A stretch of 64,000 nucleotides of DNA, taken from assembly GCA_023159155.1 (NCBI GenBank), contig JAJNNX010000039.1:434001-498000 (forward strand). The letters run 5' to 3'. Position 1 is the stretch's first letter. The number at the start of each line of letters is the position of its first letter. A program made the position numbers and the translations under genes. The notes beneath the pieces were generated by a model, which searched no databases, was not told the DNA's origin, and saw nothing but the letters and a program-made list of their open reading frames with translations. This DNA is from Ustulina deusta. Its lineage: Eukaryota > Ascomycota > Sordariomycetes > Xylariales > Xylariaceae. This document shows positions 45,733-58,800 of the stretch, in pieces.

Positions 45733-46741
45733 GGTGACTACATGGTATGGACAGGTTATATCTTGAAAGTGGGAGTGAAACTCGGCACGGTCTTTGATCT
45801 TTATGTGTGTGGGGATCCGTGTTATTGCTGGTATTTATAAATTATAGGCTCAGGAATTTCGGAAATATAAACTCGGACTAAGGAGTTTATTAATAGAGAG
45901 CATAGTGACTCAGCGCTCCTAGATAGAGGCTCTAGATGTAGGCACTGCAACCGCATATCAGAACGTAGCTTGTTTTGCTACCTTTCTATTCAGGGGTTAG
46001 ATCACTAGGCAAAAAATGGAATCGACTATTCTATAAATGGAAAACAATGTTTGTGGGTCTCGATCTAGCCCCTTGGCGCGGTGATTTTTGTTGTTGCGTC
46101 ACAGCACAAATATCTAACCTAACTCAGTCGACTCAAAACATTCCTAATTCCCACTTTATTTCCAACCACTAGCAACTGGCCGTTGCACCTGCAGACTTCC
46201 AGATTAGGAAACTGTTCCAGCATTGAGAGGAAAGCGAAGTTGTAAGAAGGATGGAGACTACCGGTACTTGACACGGAACCCACTGTGAGGGGTTATATGG
46301 GCACCCCCCCAGACCGGCATAAATGTTGTCGCGGAGGAGTGTGCTCTATGCCGTTAATTCTACTCACGGGATTAACGGTGTCGTATTGATGATGGTCTCT
46401 ATCTTTCTGTCTATGCATGGGCACGTGACCACTCCTACAAAATTAATACTGGTGGAGACTAGATAAGTATAAGCCACGCCATCCGACAAATCAGGTATTC
46501 AGGCTTTGCTGATGTTGGATATCTCAGATATGGGCGGGGGTCGAGCTAGGCGTAAACCACAGTTTCGGATTGACAGGGAACGATGAATTGCTGCTGCAAG
46601 TTTTTTTTGTTCTTTCAAGCCCTTCCCCTCTCAATTGTTTTCCCACAGTTCCTTTAGCCAGACCCATCTCCACAGATATTGTATGCCAAATTTGGAAGTC
46701 ATCATCGAGGCAGCGCTGCCAGCACAGCAGAGAGCGTCATC
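45733..46741. promoter_or_regulatory. Divergent promoter region between SDR and DUF3468-type regulator
   Basis: About 1 kb between two outward-facing genes, so it should hold both promoters. It contains palindrome copy D at 46336-46385, about 360 bp before the regulator start. No other motif stands out. Confidence 0.5.
46336..46385 (-). repeat. Dispersed ATTAACGG palindrome, copy D
   Basis: CCGTTAAT (46351-46358) and ATTAACGG (46371-46378) with a 12-base spacer. On the minus strand it reads ACGACACCGTTAATCC, as in copy B, and the other flank has ACTCCTCCGCGACA resembling CTCCGCGACA of copy A. It is reversed relative to A, B and C. Confidence 0.75.
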
Positions 46742-48443
46742 ATGGCTACCTACGACAAGGCTTCGGGTGAGTAAATTCCACCGTCATCCGAAAAGTACCA
46801 TCTTCAAAGCTCAAATCTTCGTTTCATCTATGCTAGAACTACACTTTATGGTCAAGACTAGCATGGACGAGTTTAAACCCGAAGATCGCAAGCTTATCCG
46901 CAGCCATGTCATGAAGGGGAAAAACCTGGGTAGGATGCGGGCACTTGGAAGTAGAAGACATTTGAATTCGGCCGACACACGGGAAAGTCCGGCCACGTCA
47001 TCGTCCAGCCGTGACGCATCTAGCTGTGACGGGAGCAATGGCAATGCTTCCTTGCCAGGGATCTCATCCGGTAGCCCTCAGCATCACGAGTGCCGCACCT
47101 GCATTCAAGCCACAGCATCAATCCCTCTCGGGATTGGCTCAGTGGCTTCCACAATGCGTCTTGCCGACTCTGCGAAGCCAGAGATGGTTGAAGTGGTTAT
47201 ACAGTGTGTGTAGTCCCCTCCTGGCGGTGTTGTGTAACTCAGCTAATAGCAATATGAAGTCTCTTCCATCGCCAAAAAGCTTCTTTTCCAAATGGAAAAA
47301 TGCATCTTCTTCGATAGAAGAGTGGAGAATTGGGTTGCCCCAATAGCAGTTGACTCTGCCTTTCTGCATGCCAGTATCTTTACATCATTATCTCATTTTG
47401 ATGCGATTCTGCCTCACAGTTTATCTTGCGAAAACCAGCGCATGATATACCATTATCATAAGACGGTCAGCCTTCTCCGCAAGAGACTCCTATTTGACAA
47501 TGACGAAATACGACTGTCAAATAATACTGTTAGTGTCGTCTTAAGACTCGCTGACCAAGCATTTCGTGCTGGCGACTTGAAGTCGGCTTTGAACCATATA
47601 CAAGGCATACGAAGAATCATCAATCTGAGGGGAGGGTTAAGTACATTCAGAGGCAGCGAGAAACTCGCCACCGAAATATTGAGGTAGCATTCCATATATC
47701 CTGCTAAACTTCGTCTATGCTGACAAAGTAATAGATGCGATCTAGGCATTGTAGTGTATAGTGGGTCAAACCCGATCCTATTGCAGAATGCTGCGTTTTG
47801 GGATACCTATCGGATGTACCCCAAATTAGGTGTGTTCCTCGGCAAGAAGGATTCTCAGCATTCTTCGACAGTACACCCATTCATAACAATGTCTGCGGCC
47901 ACTCATGACGTAGCAATAAATTGCCAGTTGGTGTCAGCATGGAGTACAATGTCAGACTTCTGCAATGTCATTAATCTCGCTGCTGATTCTGAGCAACTCG
48001 TCACTATGGAAACGTTTCTTCATTCCATGGTTTCAGTAATGTATAACCTCCTCGACATGCATTTCGAGGCCTCATCTTTGGATGAGACTATTCGACTCGG
48101 TCTGCTCAGCTTCGCTTGCAGCGTGTTCCTGCCATGGTCCACCTTCGGAATGCCATACCCTCATCTAAACTCGATCCTCAGAAGCCATTTCACCGGACTC
48201 ATGGCAAATATCCCATGTCCAGAGCTAATCGTGTGGCTTTTGATGGCCTGTGCTATCACTATCTTCAACGAATCTGACGGTGCCTGGCTTCGAGGGCTAT
48301 TACGTGAGGCGGCAAGTTTATATGGAATAAATTGCTGGAGCCAGATGCGAAAAATCTTAATGTCACTAATGTGGATTGGCATAGTGCATGACAAGCAAGG
48401 GAAGCGCGTATTTGACGCGGCTATTGGGTGTTCCAACACCTAG
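46742..48443 (+). CDS. Fungal transcription-factor-like protein (DUF3468/tachykinin family)
   Basis: Probable nuclear regulator, 508 residues from exons 46742-46766, 46837-47205, 47260-47683, 47735-48443 (introns 70, 54, 51 nt). The first exon encodes only MATYDKAS; an alternative acceptor at 46809 would add residues. Family landmarks: KLIRSHVMKGKN near the N-terminus, a Ser-rich linker, PLGIGS, FSSIAKKLLF restored across the second intron, EKCIFFDRRVENWVAP, LRGGLSTFRGS, RCDLGIV and the C-terminal MWIGIVHDKQGKRVFD. As in this family there is no Zn2Cys6 domain, so DNA binding is not assured. Divergent from the SDR gene and convergent with the P450 at 48721; it may regulate these neighbours (inference). 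Confidence 0.88.
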
Positions 48444-48720
48444 TTTTCAAGGCAACTATCCTATTTGGGTTTTGTATCTAACATCACTCGAATTCATCTT
48501 TATACACACCAATACGGCCTTGAAATGATGGACTAATGTCAAGAGCCCACGGTTCGCTCGAGGGGCCCGCTAGCTCAACAATGTGATCGACAGCTACAAT
48601 TAACTACAGGAGGAACAGAATCGAAATAAGGCCACAAATATAGCCCAGCATAAAGCGAACTCCTGGTCTGGCACCACCTGCCGCGCCGATTCCTATAAAA
48701 TGTGCGAGACGGATGACAGA

Positions 48721-50551
48721 TCACGCCTTAGGCGCCGGGTCTCCTCGCTTGTGCAACCGGATCGTCATGTTGTGTATTTCGGCAAACCACTGGGAATGAA
48801 TGGACCATGGCTGTGCTGGGTTGAGAAGCTCTACATCATAGCGTGTGAGAATCTCTGCGATAAATTTGGTCGTCTCAACATTCGCAAGGTTGCGACCAAT
48901 GCAAGTTCTCGAACCATACCCAAACTACGGCCAAGGATATCAGTAACTCCGCTCAAGAGATGAGAGCGACATAGTAGGTCGCGAAACCCAGGTGGTGTGT
49001 AGAAGGGAAGTCTTCGACTTACCGTGGCAAGATTCTTATCCATGGACCTGATCTGATCTTCAGTATTGGGCTCGCCGACGATCCACCTCTCGGGCTTCCA
49101 CACATCAGCGTCGTTGCCAAAAATGGCCTTGCACCTGTTCTGCGTCAATGGACTCATAGAGATTGTAGACGATGGGTCAATAAAGAAGCCTTCGAGCTCG
49201 ATGCCTCCCGATGGAGCCTTTCTTGGAAGTTGGTAAACAATACTCGGATGTAGTCGGGAGCCTTCCTTAACGCAAGCCTGGAGGAACGGAAGATCCTTGA
49301 GCATGGAGTAGGAAACTGGCTGGCCCACTGCAATACCGAATGTCTTATAAGCTTCGTCTAATTCTGACTGCAGCCGGCGATAGCGAAGCGGATCCCGTAA
49401 AAGAGGGCCAAGAATTGCTTTGATAGCGACCGAGGTGGTGTCGGCTCCGGCAGCCAAGATGTTACCCATCTCTGAGTAGACCGCCAGCAACCCGGCTGGT
49501 CGCCCTTGCCGGTCTTTGATGTCCAAGAAATGATCAAGCATGTCTAACTTCTCGGTTCGGTTCTCCTTTATACGTTCGACGACCTTATTTCCAGCAAAGC
49601 GTGCAAAAACACTGAAGTGTTCAGCCATTCGTAATCGAAAGATGCGGTCAAGGAGACGCGTAATAGGGTTGAAGAGAAGGTAATTCTTGAAGGGAAGATA
49701 CCCGATGTTAGAGATCCAGTAAAACGACATGTGAATACCTTCAATGAAGTTTGTGTGATCCCCGCCCGCGTGGATGAAGCCCATGGGTTGGCTGAAGCAC
49801 AGCGTTCCTACGACATCATAGGTGAAGTAAGACGCCCAGCGGCTGAGATTAACAGGCTCTTGTTTCTTCTCGAACTCATCGAATCTCTCCCAGAGCGAGT
49901 TCATAACTTCTTGGACTTTTGACTCCAGCGAAAGGATGGAAGAGAGGGTGTATACTGTTGACACTCTTTTCCTTAGAAAGCCGTGCTCCTTTGGATCCGT
50001 TGAATCGAATACCTAAAAATAAATATTTGAGGATTAGCCTTTGCAGCTGCCATTATTAGTCTGGGGATACTATATTGCCGGTGAAAAAAAAACATACTCC
50101 ATTTTGTTGGGATTGGGAGCCTCCGATTGTAGACCAGATATTGTACCAGTTTGTCTATTACCCAATTCAGGTTTCTTTTAACTCTACTGTTAGGTATAGG
50201 GTGTTAGTGGCCGCTAACCTTTGCTGTTCCCTTATGATGGCTGTATATCGTTTTATTAAGGTCGGGACTGACGACGCTGACTTCGTTGGGCGAGATTCGG
50301 ACGACCGGCCCATACTTTCGATGTAGTTCGATGCTGTCGTCGAACCAAGTGCCTCTAAAGTAGAGAGCAGATCTCCAGAGCCCTGTGACACGAGCCAGGA
50401 GGGGTCCGGGAACTTTCCTTAAAGGATGGAGATAAAGACGATAAAAAGTCAAACTGATAGCAGCAAGGAAGGTAGTCCCAACAACAAGTTGCAGCAGGTG
50501 CTGGGATACGAACGGGGGCGAACCCTCAGCAATACTGTAGTGAAAACTCAT
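48721..50551 (-). CDS. Cytochrome P450 monooxygenase (pisatin-demethylase-like class)
   Basis: ER-bound haem monooxygenase of 527 residues from four exons: 50551-50219, 50154-50098, 50012-49023, 48924-48721 (introns 64, 85, 98 nt, all phase 0). The 57-nt second exon gives WYNIWSTIGG, needed to join the helix-B region. N-terminal anchor (about 22-40), hinge KVPGP, I-helix AAGADTTS (317-324), EGSR as ExxR (380-383), PERW (437-440), and haem loop FGYGSRTCIGRN beginning at 461 with Cys468. All key residues are present. The haem loop and length resemble the CYP57-like/benzoate-4-hydroxylase group, but substrate cannot be told. It belongs to a different P450 group from the pair at 1-3.9 kb. Neighbours are two regulators and an SDR, consistent with a small pathway. 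Confidence 0.94.
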
Positions 50552-51637
50552 GGTAACGTGTTAAAAAGGGCTAATGCTCAGGCTGGTATAAAGACTGCAA
50601 AAATCAACTCTTGAAGTAGAATATACGAGGCGGTTATCGAGTGAAGAATGTTAAGAAGGTCAAAGGAGGATTGCTGATCTAGTGAAATAAGTGAAGTAAT
50701 ATCATATATGGTATCTTCAACTCGGCGGAATATTCCGAGGAACATTCCGAGGAGCATTCCGCGGGACATTCCGCACACATTATGTGGAAGTGTATTGCGT
50801 ATTTTTAACGGCAATATGCTCTGCAGTATCGTCTACGACGAGTTTAAGCGCGGATCGCCTATCAATCTTCTTTGTCCGCCTGTCCTTGGACATGGGGAAG
50901 CGGTCTATTCCCCGGGACGAGGTAGGCCGTCTCCACGAACTAACAATAGTTGATTATGCAACCCCACCATAAACATCAACGACCCCTGGTTCCGCGGAAC
51001 TATTTCTAGATATCGTGCCATCTTAAATTCCCCGGAGGGTTGAATAGCCGAGTTAATCACTTTATCTGCCGATGAAGTAAATTACCGTGTTAGAAGTAGA
51101 ATATCAGCCAACCCCCCGCAATCTCCTCAGCAGCTGCACCATTTTCCTTTTTTGTTCTCTTCTCAGATTATTTTCCCCAGGCATGGATTGTAAAGAATGC
51201 GTCTTCAAGTAATTGATGGCGTGTCGAACGCGGCCCATGCGTATTGCGATGCATCAGTCAAATCATCACAGTTCACCAAATGAAACTGCCCATTGGTATG
51301 TTTAGTCTTTTGCTAAGTGCCGATATTTCAACCGCATACCACGCCCAGATCGATCTTACGATAGCTTGCCCCCTTGGACTCTTCATCACAACCCATGGGT
51401 CCAAATTTTGTCCAAACCCCCTAATAGTCAATAGCCTTGCTCTTTCACAGCGAAAATTTGGTTATCAGCTCTAAGAATATGCTTAACAAGTCTCAAACCA
51501 ACATGGTTTTTGAGCTCAGTTCTATCCATGCTGAGGGCACCCGCTTAGGGGGAGCGCATGAAACCACTGCCGCTAAGCTTCCGTGCTAGGTGTCCTCACA
51601 CCCTTGATTCCACACAATCAACGTATCTTAGAGAGTT
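50552..51637. other. Intergenic region with minisatellite
   Basis: About 1.1 kb upstream of the P450 and downstream of the Zn2Cys6 gene. Contains the 12-bp tandem repeat at 50727-50774. Other frames here (50708-50953, 51244-51474) have no recognisable features. Confidence 0.5.
50727..50774 (+). repeat. Minisatellite, 12-bp unit x 4
   Basis: Four consecutive units: GGAATATTCCGA, GGAACATTCCGA, GGAGCATTCCGC, GGGACATTCCGC. Each unit is a near-palindrome around GGAA..TTCC, so the array repeats paired TTCCG words about 180 bp upstream of the P450 start codon. Confidence 0.85.
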
Positions 51638-54046
51638 CTAGATTAGCTTCCAACCAGAAGGGCAAGAATGGCCACGAACCGATTCCAAAATTCCTTCAAT
51701 GAATCCGATATCGGCGAACTCCGACTCCCAATTCGAACTGGGGTTTCCCATCAAGTCGTGGTCGGTACTCAGACATGACGCAGGAAAATCGAACTGGGGG
51801 TAAACCGGGCCACTTAACGGCCGTGTCTCTCCTCTCTGTCCCAGAGGAAACGGTTCTGCGGGCACCGCTGGCGCGTTGCCCAGGGGAGGCATGTGGATGC
51901 GCTCCCCGATTTTGCGCAGCTCGGCTAAAGAGCACGAAATGATCGTGCTAGGACCCTGATCACCCCGTCGGCTTTGGAGGGTCGTTAACAGGTCGAGTGC
52001 TGTATGGAAGGCTGTTCGGCACCTAGGCGCATAAACTTGTGGATTGCATGAAACTGCTACAATCAGGACAGAGACGGACATCCTGAGGAGCCTTTCAAGG
52101 AGGAACCGAAATAGTCGACTCACGCCAGTCACGCCGCTTGCGGAGAATGCTTTTTGGTGTTGATCAACCGAAGATGTAGCCAGAGAAATAAGGCTGCGTG
52201 CTGAGTGTGACCAGCTTGAGAATGCTTCCGGGGCCTTTATGCATTTAATGCGAGCGAGCATTCGAACGTGGGTTATGCGGATGGCGATGAATTGTTGCAT
52301 CACCACTTGAGTTGTAGGTGGTAGGCGAGATGACATACCGAGGGGGAAGAAATTGACATCTTGGACTTCTTCAACAAGTTTCTCAAGTCGATACAACCAG
52401 AAATCCGCTCGCTCGTCGAGTTCCTTCTGCGAGCGGCCTGGTGGTGAATTCAAGAGCGTTACGATCTCGCCGAGGATACGATCGACCTTGACCATCGTGG
52501 ATAAATACGGATGTCTTCCTTGCTGTTGCCCCACAACAGGTTCATGTCAATTCGACGATCCAGTCGAAGTCCGGATGGTTCTCTGTCCAGCATCGAGATG
52601 CAGAGAAGTGAAGGGGGCCACATACCAGGTCAAAAACACTCTCGCTAATATCCTCGTCACGCAGAGACAGAGGCATCGCTGTGATGAAACTAATCCTTCT
52701 GTCCAGGTCATAAACGCAATTGAATATGTCGGCTAAGAATTCTGGATCGTCATGGCTATCATCAGTATGAGTGCGAGGAATTTGCTTGTGCAAGCCTAGC
52801 TCGAGGCATGATCTAGCAGCGAATCCGCACATCCTCCACGCCTTGACCAGCTGATCTTTGACAATAAAGAATATTGTCTGTGAAGGTTACCTTAGTTATC
52901 TGCCACCGATTCTACACTCTGTGGGGGGCGGGCGCAATATGGAGAGCCGAGGCTTACCAGTAAGATCGCCATGACGATGTCTTCTACCTGCACAACTCCT
53001 TGCCTCATGGCGTCGTCAACATTCCAGATGAGGTGTCTTTCGACCTCCGGTATCAACGGATTGTCATCATCTGTTCGAATCAGCATTGCGATGGCCAGGG
53101 TCACTTTCCCGAGCTCGATGTCAATCAAATCTACATTCATTTCCGGCGGCTCAGCTGCGGGTGAAGCAGAAGATCCTGAAAAAATCGCCTCGAATCGATC
53201 GCGAGCAATTCTCATGACGATACACGGATATACGGGCAGCACCTCGTGCTCGAAGGTTGTCAGATTCTGGAGAACTTCACCGTAGCCCATGTTGAGAAGT
53301 GGCCTAGCGGCTCGGAGACTGATTGCCGAGACATCTGGATATTGTGTAGCGTCATCTAATGTCGCTTGGCTTGCAGCGTCTTGACCACTGCCATTTGGTA
53401 TGACAGCCCCGTGATCTTCCAGAAATTCTTGAACCAGACCCAGAGCCGGCCACAGTGTATTCATGGTGGCCGAATGAGTATGTTTGCTCCTCTGGCGAAC
53501 ATCCAATCCGTTAGAGCGCCGCCGTTTTAGTAATGGAGCGCGTGAGGAGGGGAAGCGGATAAACGAAGTTGATGACTCAATATCATCGCAAACTCGCTTC
53601 ATCGTGGATAGCAAGTGTGTGAGATCTTGCTGGGGGGCATCTGATAGCCGTGTTGTGTTTCTTTCATGCTGCGCATTGGCATACCTAATTTGGCATGTCA
53701 GAAGATACGACCTCCTTCTACAACGGATCGGATCGCGCACATACACAGAATTGGTGAGATGGTATTTGCATTCAACTTTTAGCTCCGCACAGCGGCTGCA
53801 CGGAATGAGACCGCTACATTTGACCTTTCTCGCCTTGCAGAGATCGCTTTCACACAGATGTTAGCTCCCACTGGACGGTTGAGATTCAAGTACGAGCTGA
53901 GAAGCTCACCAAGCAACTCTCGTGTACCGCGCTCTCTTCCTAGGCCGCTGTCCACTGCCGTCTGTTGTCGCGCTAGCTGTTGGAAATTCCTCTATATTCA
54001 TGGTTAGGGTTGATCGGGAGGCCAACGATGACGGTCGGTGAGACAT
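51638..54046 (-). CDS. Zn2Cys6 transcription factor with fungal-specific middle domain
   Basis: Nuclear DNA-binding regulator. Four exons: 54046-53910, 53846-52958, 52877-52626, 52522-51638 (introns 63, 80, 103 nt), 720 residues. The first splice joins KRARYTRVAC to DLCKARKVKC, completing a canonical zinc cluster C-x2-C-x6-C-x5-C-x2-C-x6-C (CDLCKARKVKCSGLIPCSRC then AELKVEC), preceded by the basic RKRAR. The middle region has DQLVKAWRMCGFAARSCLEL and YDLDRRISFITAMPLSL, marks of the fungal-specific TF domain. The ATG at 54001 would give 705 residues; an in-frame ATG at 54193 is less likely. Zn2Cys6 proteins bind CGG triplets, often inverted. Probable regulator of the neighbouring P450/SDR group, but that is inference. 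Confidence 0.93.
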
Positions 54047-55859
54047 TATTGGCGTGACAGCAACTCTGGGACTCCCTGATGGTTGATTGGGCACACTCCG
54101 GGCTTTCGGGCACCAAAACGCCGAGGACACGGATGTTGCTCGGATGCCGCCTTGGGGTCTCGGCGCTAAGCTACATTTTTGGTCAGCGATCATCGTACCC
54201 CCGGTTCAAGAGTTGTGTTTCTACCTCGGCTTGTTTCCGCACCTGGTGTCGGAGCACCGTTCTAATTTTGCATTCACGGTGTGTACCTAGGACATATGCT
54301 CTCAACATTTCTGTCTTGCTGACGATCGACGGATTATACTCATATGGTCAGGTAAGCAGGCAGGTCATCTTTCGGATTGTTGAAAGCAGAGATAACATCG
54401 TCAGGATACGGGTCACGTCGACCAACGTGTCGCGCGTAAAACGCTGAGGCGGCGTTTTCGAATCCCTCGCACTCGTGGTCGCCTCTTATCGCATTCCTCC
54501 AGTGTTGTTCGCACGGGCTCCGGCAGCGCCGCCAATAGCGCACGAGAGACCTTTGCCAAAAGTGGAATGCTTGCTGGCGCCCCCAACAGGACGAGTTTCT
54601 TGAGCCCGTAGATCAAGAACAAGCGTCGCCAAGCATGCCCCGCAGCTCTGCCCAAAATGTTAGAACCCTTCAGTTATCAAGTTCTCGTACAAAGAGCTCG
54701 AAGGTCCAGGACGTTGCATCGCCTAGTGTATCTTTTCCCCGAAGTGGGTAGAGCGGCCGCAGCCGACCTGGCCATTAGACAGCTACTGGGATGTTGTATT
54801 TCTCGTGCCCAGGCCACCGTGGAGCTTCACGAGTGCCGGACCCGGTAGGTTTCAAGGTTGCTGCATATCCTGTACCATGCCGACCGGGGCGCGTCGAAAT
54901 CTACTCCGCCTTAGTAGGGACGGTGAAGCCATGGCGTTCAAATCCGAGGAATAAAGCGGATCCTAAGGAACGCGAATGTCGAGCATACCCCAAGAGTAAG
55001 CTCTTTCGATCCGTGTTTAATTGAGCCCTACAACCGTATCTATCGGTTTCTAAGCGAGACTACCTAACGGTTTCGCCCCGTCTTATCGCCACACTCAGCG
55101 TTACCTATACAGCCATTTTCTTCTACCTATCGCCGAAAAGCTGTTGTTGGTCCCTTTCGGACTACATTAAAAATGCTTCGAGGCCGAAAAAGTAGCATTA
55201 ATCAATGCGAACCCTATTATGGTAGTTCATCTCTCGAAATCAGCTTAGCGTAATGATCTTGTCTAAATTTTGTAGAGTAACAGTCACGTAAAAACCCCCT
55301 GTCCTATAGGTCGCAGGTAGTATGCAGGACTCCATTTTTGGATCTCAAAACCTCCAGTTTTGGAGGCTTCCATACAATAAGTCCGATTCGCAACCCGCGA
55401 AAAGACCATGCATTCTTATATCAGCCTGGCATAGTTCCCCAACTTTAGTCTTCCCCTTGCAGGTAGTCCTGGTAAGCGTCTTATTATTTATATTTGACAA
55501 TACAACGTGTAGCTTTAGAAGTCGCAAGTGAGGATAAGAACAACTCTCGTAACCTGGAGTATGAAGGTGATATATAATATGTATAAAACCAGGAGTATAC
55601 AGCTCAAGGCCTTCAGTCTATGCTAGACAGTTTCATCAAAGAGTCTGCTCGCTTCAACCCGGTAGAATCGAGTAAGTCCATCTTTCATTGTAATAACATA
55701 AAAAAAAATGAATTATAAAAGCTTACATGTCTAGTAAGCATACGCCAAACCGCTACGTAGCCTTTCATGTTTCCAGACTATATAAAGCTCGCAGTAGGAA
55801 ACTTAGCGTGTACCCCAGTACGTGCAATTAATCAAGCAAAAGACACTACCCGCAGCCCC
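54047..55859. other. Gene-poor region leading into second AT-rich block
   Basis: About 1.8 kb. Two overlapping minus-strand frames (54340-54543, 54413-54655) and a plus-strand frame (54657-54848) are moderately GC-rich but show no domain; they may be decayed coding DNA. A small hairpin CCTCCAGTTTTGGAGG occurs at 55350-55365. Composition becomes AT-rich from about 55860. Confidence 0.45.
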
Positions 55860-58800
55860 TTAAGTTCAATAGTTTTAAATTTGTAAAGCCTAAAGCACGC
55901 ATTTGTTATGTTCTAAATAATAAATTTGAATTGTAAAAATAATAGTCCTTATCTATTAATCTATGGACTAGAACTAGCTATATAAGATCATATATATAGA
56001 TCTATACATAGTAAAACTCCTTTTTAACTAAGCACTACAAATAAAAGAAAATTGATCTAATTTAGCTATAGTAATAAGAACTAATTTAGTATAGCTTTTT
56101 TTAGTAATAAAAATATATAAATATATTAAAAATAATTAAAAATTGTTAATAAATAATTTTAATATAAATAAAATAATTTAATAATATTAAAAAAAATTAA
56201 ACCTAACTTATAACAAATAAAAAAAAATATTAAGTAGTTTAGCTAATTATATAAATATTAGTTTTTTTTTTAGAAATATTTTAAAGTTAAATTAATTTTT
56301 TTTAAGCTAATTAAGCTTAGTTTTAATATAATTAAAATATTTGTTATAGCTTTTATTATATTTATTGTAATATTTAACTGTTTTTTTTTTTTTTTTAGTT
56401 ATAACTTAGGTTTAATTAGCTAGTTATATTTTTATTTTAATAATCTAAAAGTAAAAATATTTAATATTTTTTTCGGAATATTATAGTTTATAATTTAGAC
56501 TTATAATTTTAAGTTTTTATTTTGTTTTAATTTGTTTTAATTGTTTAATTATAGTTTTAGTTTTTTTTAATTTAACTTAAACTATTTTATAGTTATTTTT
56601 AACTTTAACGCTTTTTTAATTTTATTATATATTAATTTATTTTAACTAATTAATTTTTTATTAATTTTTAAATATTAATTTTTTTAAGTTAATAATTTTA
56701 GTTTTAAAATTAGTTATTTTTACTAAATAAAACTTTTTTATTAAACTAAGTGCTAAAGGTTTAATATAAGCTTTTCTTTTTAGTTTTTTAAAAAAAACTT
56801 TAAATAGTTCATTAATAAATCTTTTATTTATAATAAAAACACCTAATATAACTAATTTAGTTTAATTAATATATATACTAATTTAAAAGTAAAAATTTAA
56901 TTATTTTATTTAAACTTAAGTAAAAATAAAAAATAAAATAAATTTAATTAAGTATTATTTTTTATTTAATAAAAAAAATAAAAAAATTAATACTTATGTT
57001 CTATATATTTAATAGATTGCTTAAGTATTAAATCAAATTATACTAAACTAAACAAGTTTTAAAGCTTTTTTATAACTTGTTTTTATTTTTTAAAATAAAA
57101 TATTTATAAATTTTAATATTTTTTAATTTTATATAATTATTTTTTATAAAGCTTTTTATAAATTAAAATATTTATTTATTTTATTAACTGATTTATATAG
57201 GTTATATATAAGAATATATATTATAATTTTTTTTTTATTTTGAAAGAATTTTTTTTAAATAAGTTAAATAATTAACTTATAAAATTAGCTAATCTAGTTT
57301 TTAGCTTATAAGTACTATTTTTAATTTATAACAATTATAAAAAAATTAATAATAATAAAGTATTTTATTTATATAAAAAGTTTAATTTTTATAAAAAGCT
57401 TTTAAACATAAATTTTTTTTTTTAGTATTAAAAATATTAAAAATTAGTTTTTAAAATATATTAAAATCTTGAACTAAACGTTAGAAAAAAAAAAGTAGCT
57501 TTTTTTATTTTTATATTATATTAAATAATATAAAATAAATTAAAACATCTAAAAATAAAAAACTTTTAAGTTAAAAATAATATTTATTATTTTTATGAAA
57601 ATATAAAAATAATTAACTATTATTTGTTTTTAAATCAAAACTAAAATTAGTTTTTTTATAAAAAACTATTACTACTAGGATTTATTAATTAATTATCTTT
57701 AATTTATAGAAAACTAAATATTTTATAGGTTTAAAGTATTTTTAAAAGTTCTTTTAATTAAAAAAAAATATATTAAATTATAAAAGTTATTAAACGTTAT
57801 AACTAATGTTAGAGCTATTATTTAAGCTTAGAAAATTTTTATTATTTATTTAATTTTTATTATTTTAAAAACTAGGGCTTTTTTTTATATAGTTTTTTTT
57901 TTAAATTTATTAGCACTAGTTTTTAAATAGTTTTATTTTTTTTATTTGCTATTTTTAATTTTTTTTAGCGCTATTTTTTTATTTCTATTAGTTTTAATAT
58001 CTATTTTTTAACTATTTTTATTTTTTTTTTCTATGTAAATATTTAATCTAGTTTTTATTTTATAATAATTATATTATTATTTTAAATAATTAATATTATA
58101 CTTATATTTTTAAAAAAATTAATATAAAATAAAATATTTAATATAATAATTAATTTTTTTTTAATGCTTATAAAATATTATTATTTAGTTTATTTTTGTT
58201 TTTTCGTTTATAAAAACTAATCTTATAATTTTTAGTAAAAGTCCAAACTTTTTAGATTTAATAATATATTTTTATTATAATATTTGCTAAAATTATAAGT
58301 ATATTAATTAGTAAAATGCTTATTATTACTTTTTATTCTAGATTTTTTTTATTTTAAGTTTTAAATTTTTTTTTTTAATTTATAGTATTAGTTAGATTTT
58401 TATTTTCATTGGCTATAATTATTTTTAGTTTTTCTTTATACTTTTTTATATAAATCGGAAGCTTTTTTAGTATTTTTTAGTTTTTTTCAGTTAGTAGTAT
58501 TAGTAAAATTGCTTTTATTATTTAAGTTATTTAAGCTAAGCTTTTTATAAGTATTATTAGAGCTGTTTTTTTATTATTAAGGGTTATTTTTTAATCTAAT
58601 AGTTATTTTAATAATATAAATCTTTTAATAATTAGTTAGCTAAAATAATTAATCCGGGTTTTTTTAGGTTTTTTTTAAAATATATTTTAATTAAATATTT
58701 TAAACTAAAACAAGTATAAAATAGTTTAGTTTAAGCTAATTAAAAAAAAACTTAACTTAAAAGGTTTATTAATTATATTAGTTATATTAAACTTTTTATT

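Noticed and set aside
54340..54848. Three short frames upstream of the Zn2Cys6 gene, some with helix-like composition
   Set aside because: No start, splice or domain evidence ties them together; kept only as possible decayed coding DNA.
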